In this document: positions 22,016 to 32,760 of the stretch, in pieces
Numbering within the stretch: the first letter of the stretch is position 1
Layout: each line of letters begins with the position of its first letter
Assembly: GCA_963575745.1 (NCBI GenBank)
Contig: CAUYUJ010015715.1
Span: forward strand, 143,929-207,928
Direction: 5' to 3'
Source of the DNA: Prorocentrum cordatum
Taxonomy: Eukaryota; Sar; Dinophyceae; Prorocentrales; Prorocentraceae
DNA length: 64,000 nucleotides
Notes under the pieces: model-generated
What the model saw: only the letters and a program-made list of their open reading frames with translations
What the model was told of the DNA's origin: nothing
Databases searched by the model: none
Made by a program: the position numbers and the translations under genes

Positions 22016-22870
22016 GGACTCCGGGACCCCCCAGCGGCCTCCAACACACCCCAGACCCCTGAGAGGCCCCCAAGGAAGCTCCGACGAGGCCCTCTTGGGC
22101 CGTCTGGGAGGCGTCTTGGGCCTTCTGGAGGCAATCTTGGGCTTCTTGGAGCGATCTGGAACCGTCGGGAGGCTCTCGTGGACTGCTTCGGACTCTCTTG
22201 AACTGACTTGGGGCGCCCTTAGGTCGTCCCCGGGCCGTTTGAGACCTCAATGGTTTTTGTCTGCTTTTTTCGCCTTCTCACGTTTGCCCGCTTCCAACGC
22301 TCCAAGATCGTGGAATTCGAAAAAAAGGGAATTCCATGGATTCCTTTTTTTTCAAGTTGGGACTCCTACTCCCGATCCGCTTCCTCGAGCCCCATCAAGA
22401 CTTCGAGGTCACATGCAAAAATGTTTCGGGAATGTTGTTGAACTCTCTGACGCTGTCTTGGCACTCTCTTGGATCGTCTTCGTGTTCTCTTGGCTGCCCC
22501 TGAAACCATTTTAGAACCGAGAGGCATCCCAACAGACCGTGGTCTGTATGCAGAAAACGTCTACCTCACAGCCCAGGCACTACAACTTGAACAAAAAGGG
22601 AAATCCCCCCATTCCGTTTTTTCCAAGTTCGCCACCCTGTCTACTCTTGCACAACAGGCCACAATGAAGGCCCCAGAACAGAACTCAGGAAGCCTTCGAG
22701 GGCTCCAAATCATTGAATACCAAACGGCAATTAATGATTTGTGCGTTTCCGCAGTTCCACTTCTATACGGTACCGAGGCTTACGCGGGGCCTCCAAGAGA
22801 GTCGCCGGATGCAAGAAACGACAAGGATGATATTCCATGTGTTCGCCCATCAAGCCAAGCTAGAACTTGA
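22016..22870. other. Degenerate repeat tail, no clear gene
   Basis: CCTCTTGGGCCGTCT-type degenerate sequence runs to about 22,260, followed by AT-richer unique DNA. The plus-strand ORF at 22,469-22,870 has unremarkable composition and no motif I recognise, and I do not call it a gene. Confidence 0.5.
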
Positions 22871-22872
22871 GC

Positions 22873-22892
22873 GCGCGCGAAGCGCGCGCGAT
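22873..22892. other. GC-alternating hairpin
   Basis: GCGCGCGCGAAGCGCGCGCG forms a 9-bp perfect stem with an AA loop. It marks the left end of the hairpin-rich zone that extends to about 35.8 kb. Confidence 0.7.
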
Positions 22893-22914
22893 GGCGCGAT
22901 GGTTCCAGTATATG

Positions 22915-23207
22915 TAGATAGATAGATAGGTGTGCATGTGAATGTGCTTCATGTTTCTCTCTCTCTCTCTCTGTCTCTCTCTCTCTCTCTGCCTCCATGC
23001 ATCCTTCCTCCCTCCCCTCCCCTGTGTCATCCTTCCTACTCCCCCCACCCACTCGCTGGCGGAGCACAAAATAGCTTGACCAGGCTTTGTATGGACGTTT
23101 GGCCACATCATCATTTCAAGGAAGGCAGGGGGCGGCGGCGATTCGCCGTACGGGTCTTCGATGTACACACACATACATCAACACGCACGTATACATGCAA
23201 ATGGGAG

Positions 23208-23254
<47 letters not shown>

Positions 23255-23335
23255 AGAGAGAGAGAGAAACAAAAAAACGAGAGAAAGAGAGAGAGAGAGA
23301 TGTGGACGAGCTGCAAGCCTCCCCTGGCCCCCGAC
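22915..23335. repeat. Microsatellite cluster (GATA, CT, GA)
   Basis: TAGATAGATAGATAGG at about 22,914, a (CT)n tract at 22,956-22,992 and a (GA)n tract at about 23,213-23,300. Reading frames here are artefacts. Confidence 0.9.
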
Positions 23336-23370
23336 TAACCTCATGAAGCTCATCCTCCTCTTCCCTGCCC

Positions 23371-23575
23371 TCACCCCTTCTCCTCGTCCTCCTTCTCCTT
23401 CTCGCTTCCGAGGTTGGCGTTGTGGCTGCACACTGGGAGTGCTCCAGCGCCGCATCCAGCCTCGGGGACGTCGACGACCTCCTGGTCCACACCGTCCTGT
23501 CCCAGGGCTGCCGTCCAGTTTGCCTTCTCCTCCTCTTCCCCAAGCAGTGCTTGCACCCAGGACAGTCTTTCCTCT
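23371..23575 (-). CDS. Possible exon of unknown protein
   Basis: The minus strand reads SWVQALLGEEEEKANWTAAL then GQDGVDQEVVDVPEAGCGAG, with exon-like composition unlike the flanking microsatellites. No start, splice site or domain can be fixed. It may be a fragment or chance coding potential. Confidence 0.25.
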
Positions 23576-23738
23576 GAGAATCGGGGTAAGATGCCAAAGG
23601 AATTAAGATCTCACGCTCACTCTGCTCAGGGAGAGAGGGTGCGGGATGAGACATCGATAAGACAAGTATCCGGTAAGCAAATTTACTATATCAGGAATGG
23701 TAAGGGAGGTGGCCAGCCGGCCAGCGACGCGACGACGA

Positions 23739-23780
23739 CGCGGGGGCGACCCCGCGGCGCACGCGAGCGGGCAAGCTCGC
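23739..23780. other. Two adjacent GC hairpins
   Basis: CGCGGGG-GCGA-CCCCGCG at 23,739-23,756 (7-bp stem) and GCGAGC-GGGCAA-GCTCGC at 23,763-23,780 (6-bp stem). They lie downstream (3') of the giant minus-strand locus. Confidence 0.65.
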
Positions 23781-24105
23781 ACCTTTTCTCTCCTGCAATC
23801 AAACGAATAGCTTGCTTGAGTAAACAAACGGCTGCAGTATGCAGCATAAGTTCAATTCATACAGTGCGCACCTTGCAAGTGTAACAACAAGCGATATTAA
23901 TGAGGCGGAGAGGAGCAGATTTTCTCCCCCCGCGGCGGGCCTCGTAGAGCCCATCCGGCCACAGCACCCCTGGCCTATACATATACACAACCACCGGAGC
24001 CAACCGCAAAATAATTTTACGGCTCAGCGGTGGCTGCAAGGGGGCTAAGGGCCGAAGAGGCCCGACGACTCCCACCATCAAATAAATAAATTATCTCCGC
24101 TGGTT

Positions 24106-24116
24106 CGGCTTAGCCG
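24106..24116. repeat. CGGCTNAGCCG palindrome, 3' flank copy
   Basis: CGGCTTAGCCG within a longer imperfect palindrome (24,101-24,120), just past the stop of the giant locus. A related CGCGACTAAGTCGCG lies at 24,187-24,201. Confidence 0.75.
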
Positions 24117-24211
24117 ACCAGTAGAGTCGCTTACCCGTCCATCACGCGCACCGCGTGTGGACGAGAACTTCCTTGCATGCGCCTGCCGCGACTAAGTCGC
24201 GCGGGCGGATC

Positions 24212-26765
24212 TCAGCCCAGCTCCTCCAACGGGTTCTCCTCTCCCGTTGGTGGCGCCGGAGGCGTCGGGTTCGACGGCGCCGAGCCTCCAGTCTGTCCGT
24301 CTCCGCCACGAGGCGAGCGGGACCGTCCTTTCCCTCTATTAGTATAGTATGCAGCACTGTAGTTCTTCTCCTTGTTCTTGGACGCCTCCCCCTTCGGCGG
24401 GAAGCGAAAGTCATGTTCAAATGTAGACAGTGTATGCCAAACCTCCAGCGTCCACCAGACCTCGTCGGGCAACCACGTGATCCGGCCCCGGTGGACGTAG
24501 TGCCCGACATGCACATTATTCACGTAGTGCGGGTAGGACAGGAGCGGGTGGTAGCCGGCAGCGCCGCGGCCGACATCCATGGCTCCATCGCGCGCGCGCT
24601 GGGGCCCCGACCAATCCCAAGCATCGGAATACCATGAGTGTTCCTCTCTTGTCGTCACAGCTGTGCCGGCGACAGAATGTGGGGATTCGGTAGCGTCATC
24701 GGTAGCCCGAGCGTCTGAGACGTTGGGTCTGCGCGGTGGAGGTGGTGGGTGCGGTCTGGCTGTCGCCGCATCCTGTGCTCTTACCGGCCCCACGGGGTCG
24801 GCTTCGCCGCCGTGTTGTGGATTGGCATTTCTGTTCTCACGATCTCGCACGAATTTCAACAAACTCCTAGCAGCTGTAGCTACTGGGATGCCGAATCTTC
24901 CGATCGCAGTGCGGAATGGCCCTGCGTCTTTATCCTGGAGCTCTGTCCCAGGATCTATATATTTGTTCTGAAGCCAAGAAACGGCCTCTTGTAATAAAGC
25001 GCCCTCGCGACGGACGTCGGTCTGCACCTGCCTACCCAAATGACGGGCCCATTCTTCTATCATGTCATCCGTCTGGACGGCGGCGCGAATGCGACAGTCA
25101 AGGGCATATTCATCTCGCCGCCGCATCATGTCTATGGGGTCTGTGCTCTCTCTATCGGGACGAATTCTTCGCCCCGGGTAGCCGACAAAGTGTCCATCTG
25201 AAATGAGGGAGCTCATGGTCTCGCGAACGATAGCAAATATTCTTATGGGCCGAAGACCAAGTTGCATCTGCTGTACAGGGGCCAACCAGTTCCCATCAAC
25301 TATGCTCGTCACAATTGGTGGGGCCTCATGTTCCATTTCCCCTTGCAGTTGTAATCTGCCGGGATCATTTGGGTTTGGGCGAATGCCTGGGCATTCGATA
25401 ACATATCGGGCTGCAATCGCCCTAGCCTCCAACCCGTGCAAAGATATATTTACTGAATGGTCTTCGCAATGATTGTATGTATATCCTTCGGGCTGATCAA
25501 GGTTGATCGCCCCTCCGGATATCAGCGCGGCCTTGGGCCCGCTGATTGCTGAGAAGTCCAGTCCTATCTGTGATTGCCCGCCTGCCCTCGCGGCTGCGCC
25601 GGTGGCGGGTTGCAATACTGGTATTATGAGGCGATGATCCCGACATTCGTTGATCCGTCTTGCAACGGACTGAGAGCTGCGAGTCGGCCTCGCCTCGAGA
25701 TTGTTCTCCCAGGCGACTGGCAATCGTCCGCGAGGGTTTTGCCCAGCGTGAGAGTTTTGTCCTGCGTCTTCCACGACGTCTTCATTCTGCGCAGGCAACC
25801 ATGGTGTCCCCAAGGCTACCGCGTCATCAATCGTTTGAATCGTCGGGACAAGAACATTTCGTCTGGTCATCTGGTCATGCCATCTCTCCCAGCCTATCAC
25901 AGGTTCGACTATGTCGTCCTGTAGATTCGGCCAGTCGAAGGCTGCCAGAGCCGGGCAAGATATTGGGCGAGCGTATTGGTCAATATTTGTCTTCCATAGC
26001 AATGGCCACCAGGTCTGGATCACAGGGGTCTGCCTTCTCGCTCCTGAGGCTGAGCGCGCAAGCCATTCAATGAACCTTCGGACCAAGGGCTTCACATGCT
26101 GGAAGAAAGGGCCATGGCGCGCCGGCGTCTGAGCCGCGGCGTCCGTTGGAACCCAAGCGGGGAAATTGCCTGGCAGGCTGTTCCCAAAGATCTGGCCTGT
26201 TGCAGCCATGTGAACAAATTCCCCGTTGGCCCACTTTCGCTCCTGCTGTTGATTGCTGCTGATATTCTTCATCACAATCGCAGAACCTCTCTGTTGTCTC
26301 AACCCACGCACTTTGACCCACTCGGGACGATAGTAGGGAATATTGTAGTGATCGTTCACATGTAATCTAAGTCCACTTGCCTCAAGGGATCGCGGGATTA
26401 CCTTAAAGTTCCACGTCTGGGTCATATAGTCGTGTGTGACTCTGTGTTTGCATTTGATCCGACAGCTGCAAACTGGACAATGTTCGAAGCCCGTTCGCAC
26501 CCAGTGAAAACGGAAGCATTGGAATCTTCCATCATCCTCTCAAGGGACGGATAGAACCCGTTCCTGCACTTCGGGTGACAGCTGTGGCCAACGATTCCGA
26601 ACCAACGACAGAGTCTCGTCTGTGTGAATCCAAGCAATAATCGACTCGTTGTCAGAAGTCACTTCGCACGAGGCCCACTCGCGATTGAAAAGGACTGACC
26701 AAAACATCTGATGTGCTTGTCTAACGAGGGTGGCGGCCTTGTCGATATCGGTGAACCTCGGCACC
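24212..26765 (-). pseudogene. Giant locus segment H: Cys-rich start, proline-rich tail
   Basis: One frame runs RFTDIDKAATLVRQAHQMFW, then a single TGA (26,540-26,542), then CFRFHWVRTGFEHCPVCSC and IKCKHRVTHDYMTQTWNFKV, a Cys/His cluster that could bind zinc. A ~700-residue region without a domain I recognise follows (NISLHGLEARAIAARYVIEC; WLQNKYIDPGTELQDKDAGP). It ends in a Pro/Ser/Gly tail and a stop at 24,212. CGGCTGCGCCG at 25,591-25,601 lies in a linker. The single stop in an otherwise long frame suggests one continuous coding sequence. Confidence 0.5.
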
Positions 26766-27029
26766 TCTCGAGACACTAGGGTCCCGTCTGGGCAAATCCT
26801 GTGCGAGACGAGAGAGCACTCGGCCCGTGAAAACGAGAATAAGCTCCCAGGATTCACGATGGTTGGGGAGCTGTTCCCACAGATGGACGGTGTCGTCTGC
26901 GGGCCATTGCCCCACCGTCGGCGGTTCTCCTTCTTGCGCCTCACGTCCCATGGGCACAAAAATCCTTGGAAGGGGGAGCTTCTCCGTACCTCCGCTGGCT
27001 GAGCCACGAAAGAATGTGTGTCGCATCAA
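26721..27029 (-). pseudogene. Giant locus segment G (frame-shifted bridge)
   Basis: After the frame of segment F fails near 26,990 this frame carries the more protein-like reading (VGQWPADDTVHLWEQLPNHR; ESWELILVFTGRVLSRLAQD). It then gives way near 26,750 to the frame of segment H. Two frameshifts within about 250 bp imply indels in the DNA or in the assembly. Confidence 0.4.
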
Positions 27030-29235
27030 GCATTGTTGGGCTTCTTTTAGTCGGAAGCAGCCTCAGCAAATCGTAGTCTGCTTCAAGACACAGCCCTGAG
27101 TCTCTCTTCGGAAAGCGTACTCTCCCATCCGTGGATTCCGAGAATGTCTGCATGTCCGTGATATGAAGAAGAGATCCATGACTCCTGGCTTGGCCAGGGT
27201 CATATGGGACGCACATCCTTTCAATGGAGGCAACGAATGTTGAATGTCCCTGACATGCTCGATAGAACATAGGTATAGCAATTTCGCTCCTCTCTCTTTC
27301 TTGTGATGGGCACGCCTTGTACTGTGTCCAGATTTTGTGAACACTGGTTCCAACAATCTCGTCACTATCCTTGGGGAGTATTCCCAAAACTTCCGCTGTT
27401 TCTGACGGCAGCGCGGCTAAGCCGTGTGCGGCAAGGGCATATGATTGGAAAGTAAAACCATCCTCTGCAATCTTATGCGCCAGATCTCCAAAATAGACCC
27501 AGCCACCCGACGATCTCGCATGGTCCGAGCAATGCCTTGCGAGGTACACAGCGCATTTGCCTATTCGCTCAGCAAACATATCCGCTCGGCAGCTCCGGGG
27601 ACTCCAAGTTTCCGCACTGCCCGAGGCAGCCGGATTATCGTTGTCGTCGGTCCCAACCACCAACGGCACTAGGCACGCAAAAGTCTTTGGAGTAAATCCT
27701 TCTAGGGCATCTTCGGAATTGAACTCAGCTCGGAGGAACTCCTTTGCCTGATCAAATGTACCGTCACCTTGGCTGAGGCTGCTCAACGACGCGAAAATCG
27801 GGTCTTCCGCAAACTCTGCAATGTACCGAAGCGCGTTCCCTGTCTGATTGCGGATGGCTTCGATGCGCGGCGGATCGGGGCCAGTCATGTGGGCGTCGCG
27901 AACCTTCTGTTTCATCAGTTCCGTTGTTCTCCGAACGATTTGTTCGCGTTCTTCCGTCGTAACATATAGCTGTCTGCCTTTGAATGAGACAGCATGCCCG
28001 ACAATGACCTCTTGATCCTCATCGCGGGGATTTGTAAGCGGGGGCTCACTCTGTCACTTGTCAGGAGCAGGCGGCAGACTCACTCTGCAGAACATATTCC
28101 CAGATGCTGGACCAAAAAGGCAAGTCTCGTCTTCCATAGAATCGACGGGCCCAGGGTCCTCATCGCATGGAAAAGCTGTACTAACCTCAGGTTCTGCATC
28201 TGCTCCCGAGAGCCCTGGAGTGCCTGAGGCATCCGGGTTCTGTCCCGCGAGATAAACTTATGTTTCTCGTTGTCCGCTCAAGTCGGCTGTTGTTGCTGAT
28301 GCCTTGGGAACATATGTTGCCCCCTCCTCCGGCGGTTCAACTGTGGGAGACGACTGTTCTTGATGTGTGCAAGGCTGATCAGCATGCTCCGCTCTGGCTG
28401 GGCCAGGCGGAGGAATAGGAAGATTCGCCGTCACGGCTGCGCCGGACGGAGGGGCAGGAGGAGGCGGTAGCCTACTCCCACTCGCTCCCGGATCCCCTGC
28501 CGCATTATACTTAGGCCTCTGGTGTATTTCAGGCACCATAGGAGTACGGGCAAAATTTGGATCCACTTTAAGGATCTGCTCAACAACAGCATCTGAAAAT
28601 CTAGTCCATACAATGGAATATGTATTTGGCCCATGCGTGTGCGTTCTTTCGTATCTTATATAAACAGATTTCGCAGCCACAATAAATGCGACAGCTTCTA
28701 TTCTGAATCTCGTAAGGTCGGCAGTTTCCTGCTGTCCAATTTCGTCTGCTTTTGTTCTGAGGTCACGCCACCGGTGAAATAATTGTTTTTATCTGTCCAA
28801 TACTTTGCGTGCCTTGTAACGCGAGAAGTGCATATTTGAGACGTGTTTCATGGCAATGAGGATTATAGTTATATCACCGGCTCCGACCAACATCGGCGAA
28901 TCCTCAGATGAATCATCCCCTTCCGACTGAGTCGGGGGGGTTGCTCCAGGGATGTCCAATGCACCGTAAACCCTGCCTCGTGCAGTAGCCACTTCCTCGA
29001 CGGGTGTGGCTTTTGCCTCGGCCACCGATGCGCTTTCAGCAGGGTTCTGTGCCTCTGCGGGTTGACCCCCTGCAGCACTGCCTTCGGCATGCTGTGGGCC
29101 CCCCCTGCGTCTTGCCCATTGAGGTGCAACTTTGATCCGAGGCTCTGCCTCCTGATGACTCTGATCCATAGGCAGAGGGTCGGCAATGTTGGGCCCAATG
29201 AATTGTGTCAGATTGGCCGGGGGATCACGGATACT
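26941..29235 (-). pseudogene. Giant locus segment F with Tpt1/KptA-like domain
   Basis: One frame stays coding-like for about 2.3 kb with only three stops: TAA 28,789-28,791, TAA 28,258-28,260 and TGA 28,054-28,056. Readings continue directly across each (KVLDR-stop-KQLFHRWRDL; PPAPDK-stop-QSEPPL). In the last 970 bp, IGKCAVYLARHCSDHARSS followed by GGWVYFGDLAHKI resembles the LRH and GW lobe of Tpt1/KptA RNA 2'-phosphotransferases, and FYRACQGHSTFVA resembles their R-A-x-Q-G-H-S block. The later HGT motif is not clear (LLHIT). A palindrome encoding GLAAL sits between the two blocks at 27,414-27,424. Confidence 0.45.
27414..27424. repeat. CGGCTNAGCCG palindrome inside Tpt1-like domain
   Basis: CGGCTAAGCCG. 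On the minus strand it encodes part of HGLAAL, between the GW lobe and the QGHS block of the Tpt1-like domain. Confidence 0.75.
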
Positions 29236-29247
29236 TGGTTTCCAAGG

Positions 29248-29284
29248 TGGGCTATGCCCCCCGGCTTTGCCGGCGGCTGCGCCG
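29248..29284. repeat. Three hairpins back to back
   Basis: GGGCTATGCCC (29,248-29,258), CCGGCTTTGCCGG (29,261-29,273) and CGGCTGCGCCG (29,274-29,284). Each has a 4-5-bp stem and a 3-nt loop. Confidence 0.7.
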
Positions 29285-29694
29285 ATGGGGACGCCGCAAG
29301 GTTTCCTTCAACGCGAGGAATCTTCGCTGGCGGAGGACTCACCACATACGCTTCTGGTCTAAATTGTGGCGGAGGCGGAGCTTTCTTGGGCATCATCTCA
29401 CTTGCCTGCGGCGCACTCCCCTGCAATGCGACGCTCGGCTTCTTGGCCGGCGGCGGCGTCGGTGCTTGAATCGCCCGTGGGGCCTTCTTGGCAATGATCT
29501 CTCTCGACCCTTCATCGGGCGATCCCTCCTTAGGAGGAGGGGGGGGCGCGGGCGTTTTCATAAGTGCGTCGGCCTTAAGAGCAGAGGGCCAAGCCTCGGC
29601 CCTGGGGGGCGGCGGCTTAAATGCTCTCTCTTTGCTCGCAGACGCCTGCCCAAGGTTCGGGAAGTTCCCGGTCTCAATCGAAAATTGGGCACCG

Positions 29695-29709
29695 GGCGGC
29701 TTAGCCGCC
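29695..29709. repeat. 15-bp form of the palindrome
   Basis: GGCGGCTTAGCCGCC, the longest exact version, encoding AAKPP on the minus strand in a low-complexity linker. Confidence 0.8.
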
Positions 29710-29913
29710 TGCTCCTCCTGTTTGGCTTCCACCGTTTTCTTCGCCTCTTCTTTTTCTTCTTTATTTTGTTCGACCGGCTCCGCGGACTCCTTTGGTGCCT
29801 CATTCCGATGTAATGGATGAATCTCGGTTAGCCTGACGCCCTTGCTTTGGAGCCAAGGCCAGATATCATCGAAGTTATCGTTGCCAAGGTAAGGGTTTTG
29901 ACCCTTTTGCCAA

Positions 29914-30603
29914 TCAGATGGTGTTAGATTTGGAACCCAGGCCATCTGTGCCTCCCGGATTTTTGTCCGCGGCATTCGTCCGATCTTCGTCTCGGTATCT
30001 TTCGACCTCGAAGTCCTGCTCCAGATTCCAACCGTTCTGTCTGGCAACATTCTGCAAATGCACCCGCGCGTCTGTGGCATAAAGTGCTGCTGGAGTCCAA
30101 TGGCATAGCCGTAGCTCATGCAATACATCGCCCATTGGGTCGCTCACATACTGCGTCGGCTGTCCTTTGATGGCCTTTGGCTTTTTGGTGTAGAAATCAA
30201 TCTCGGCAGTTACCCATATACCATATCCAAAGGTCTCCTCAGCGACAGAGTATGTGGTGTGCGTATTGGGATTATCAACGCATGGGAAAGAATATGCCCC
30301 AACCGCGTGCGCCTTGACATTTCCTCCGTATTTGGGATCCGAAGGAAGCAACTGATGACCCTCCAATATTGCATGAAGGGCAGTCACAGACGTACCGCGG
30401 GACTGCTTTGTCCAGCCTGCGGATGGGTCTAAGAACTCCGCAATCTTTTCATCTGTTACGAAGAAAGGCAACGAAAGTTCAACGCAATGGGCAACTCCCA
30501 CCTTATGGGTCTTCACCGCTAGTTTAGCCCAATTTAGACGATCAGCTACACTGGCTGTCGGGTCTGCAATTGACCTGTCTGCTTTGATCCTAAAGAAACG
30601 TGC
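29914..30603 (-). pseudogene. Giant locus segment D: possible ADP-ribosyltransferase-like fold
   Basis: In frame with segment C across a single TAG (30,604-30,606). Reads WAKLAVKTHKVGVAHCVELS, then QSRGTSVTALHAILEGHQLL, GAYSFPCVDN, FGYGIWVTAEIDFYTKKPKA and VLHELRLCHWTPAALYATDA. The pattern x-G-T-S, a short helix ending in Gly, then G-x-Y and a Y-G-x-W strand loosely resembles ADP-ribosyltransferase/Tpt1 folds. This is a guess from spacing, not an identified motif set. Confidence 0.3.
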
Positions 30604-31715
30604 CTAATTCGAAACCATGTAGCTCGGTGTCATGGGCGGGACTTTCGTCGACTTCTGTAGCAGTTGAAAAGCAAGCCACGCTTCTCCGTTCGCTGCTTTC
30701 TGAACCATCTTTTGTTCCCGGCTTCTAGCAGGGCTCTTCCCTCTCGCTACCTCTGCAGCGCGGCCTTCCTCGCCCGGGTAGGCGCCCCCTGGCATCATGC
30801 CTCGATGGAGGTTTCCGCCAGCACTCGTGAATGGACAAAGAAAATCATGATAAGTGATATCTGCCCCCGGCGGGCTTTGGAAAGGCAGCCTCTTTGTCTG
30901 CTGATGCGAAAGACAACGTGGCCAAAAGGGCTCCTCGTCTCCAGGACTACCTTCTTTCGGCCGCTTCGGGAACTTGTGCCTGCCGCTGAGCTTGGTTTCG
31001 CCTCCCTCCGGGCATTTATCACGGATGTATCTTTCCGCCGCCTCTCCAGGCGTCTCTATTTTTTGGATGTCAGAGGGCGGCGCCAGCGGGGGACTGCGAG
31101 GCGACTGAGCCGTCCGCGCACTAGAACCAGAGCCCGTAGCGGCTGAGCCGCTGGGCACGGCATCTCCGCCTGAAGCAGCGGCACCAGCCGACGGCGCGAC
31201 GTGGACGAGGACGGCTATGTCGCCCGACGTCGAGCCACTCACCGAGACGGCTAAGCCGCTCGGCGCCGTTGCCGTCGCTGCCTCGTTTAGCTCGTTGAGT
31301 GCACTACGCATATGCTCGTCATTTTGTACGCCTTCATCCTCCGATCTTTGGCTCTTCCCCTTTGGTGGCGTTCCCGGCCAGAAAGTTTCTCCGCGCGGCA
31401 AGAAGTATACATCGTCTATCCATGGGAAAAATTCATGATATGCGACTCCCCTCTTGAGAAAGTTCACAAAGGCCTCTGAGTAATATGAGTGTCTTGCACC
31501 ACCTCCAGATCCGTCTGAGACGGCTGGGAAATCATTATCGGTCAAGACTGCCCTACATGGGTGGGCATTAAGTATCGACGTGGGTATCTTGCCCGCAGCA
31601 GGAGCCCAATTCTTGGCAAACTTGGCATACCCGTCTTCTCCTGTCGCGCACGTCTTGTGGCCATCCCGGACGGCTGAGCCGCCGGAAGGCTGGCAGAAAA
31701 AATAATACGGGTAAC
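30604..31715 (-). pseudogene. Giant locus segment C: unknown domain plus linker
   Basis: Starts after a frameshift near 31,710: YPYYFFCQPSGGSAVRDGHK, then AKFAKNWAPAAGKIPTS, RAVLTDNDFPAVSDGSGGG, YYSEAFVNFLKRGVAYHEFF and PWIDDVYFLPRGETFWPGTP. It looks like a folded domain of unknown function. An Ala/Ser/Gly-rich linker with three CGGCTNAGCCG palindromes (31,140, 31,248, 31,671) and a basic tail follow, ending at a TAG with coding-like sequence beyond it. Confidence 0.45.
31138..31152. repeat. Palindrome AGCGGCTGAGCCGCT
   Basis: A 15-bp near-perfect palindrome containing the CGGCTNAGCCG core at 31,140-31,150. Further cores lie at 31,248-31,258, 31,671-31,681 and 32,910-32,920. Confidence 0.8.
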
Positions 31716-32760
31716 TTGGCCGTTTTGGCCAAGTAGTCTGCGCACAAGTCACCAGCGTTCGCGCTCACTATTTGCCCTCCATTGTTCAATTTGTAGTCCG
31801 GGTGGCTGGCACCAACATGAAAGGTGTCTCTTGGGCGATGCCTATGCTGCCGGTAAAGGCTCACTCCATCAAGGATCATTATCCTAGGAAGCATTCCTAT
31901 GGCTTTGTAGTGTTCGGTCCGACGGTTCATTCTGGCTCGAACCAGGGTGGCAACATCGTCCCACATCGGGCCAACGCCACCTTCATCATTCTGCCAGCAC
32001 GTGTGGCCCCCACCAACATACATTACCTCAATCGCCCCCTCGGGTGACCGACGCATCGCGTCGTCAATCAGCTTTGCGGCGTCGTCTACCATGAATCTAA
32101 GGCTTCCTGCAAACGCGAGTGGGTTCTCCTGTCTTTTTGGCCCACCCCCAACTCCGTTCAGCTGGCATGCGTTATCAACGAACTCGTTGAAGTTCCAGAA
32201 GGTAAAGCGCATTGGAGTGTGGGTCCCCTTTTTGTAGTGCACATTCTTGTCCCACTGAAACTCTGAAGAGGCATCGCGAATGGCTGAAATCAACGCTCCA
32301 CTCATGGCGCCCTGTGCACTTCCGAACACTGTTTCTCGCAGGTTATACTCAGGAAACAGGCTGGGCTTCATCTTCCCGGGCCCATCCTTGAAAACAACTG
32401 TGGAATCAAAAACAATGTGAACAACATATGGCCCAAAGGACTTCGACCCGCTCTTCATTACGCACAGTGGGCGGAAGAAGTCTGTCACGGGTTCCCCCGT
32501 GTTTGACATGGCCGCAAGGTCCTCTCCTACAAACGGGATCCATGAATGTCCGTTAACCTTGGCGATTCGCGAAATGGCCTGACACTTCTTAAGGAAGGTC
32601 AGTTTGTTCGCCCGGGTTTTCATTTTCGGATCTGTGATCCCAATATAAGGATCTAAAATTTCGTCCACCTTCTCCTTCCAGTCGTTCGTGGGGTGCCTGG
32701 GGTCATCCGCGAATTCTCCCTGCGTCCGTAGATGCTCTAGGACGTTCCAGGGGCCTCGCC
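31716..32760 (-). pseudogene. Giant locus segment B: unknown domain, GGGHTCW and DxFHxGxSHPD
   Basis: The best-preserved segment, about 345 codons. It reads WNVLEHLRTQGEFADDPRHP, VNGHSWIPFVGEDLAAM, VVHIVFDSTVVFKDGPGKM, FTFWNFNEFVDNACQLNG, EVMYVGGGHTCWQNDE, PRIMILDGVSLYRQHRHRP and DTFHVGASHPDYKLNNGGQI. A late D-x-x-H and a GGGHxxW turn could fit an SGNH-hydrolase-like fold, but no GDS block is evident and I do not assign a function. Frameshifts lie near 32,750 and 31,710. Confidence 0.5.

Larger units (their letters stand above)
29208..29945 (-). pseudogene. Giant locus segment E: Lys/Glu and Pro-rich linker
   Basis: The frame begins WVPNLTPSDWQKGQNPYLGN and FDDIWPWLQSKGVRLTEIHP, then an EEK-rich stretch and Pro/Ala-rich low complexity. 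GGCGGCTTAGCCGCC (29,695-29,709) and three adjacent hairpins at 29,248-29,284 fall in this linker. Frameshifts near 29,940 and 29,230 join it to its neighbours. No domain is recognised. Confidence 0.45.

Noticed and set aside
31716-32760. SGNH hydrolase assignment
   Set aside because: Only the late D-x-x-H and a Gly turn fit; the GDS nucleophile block is not visible.
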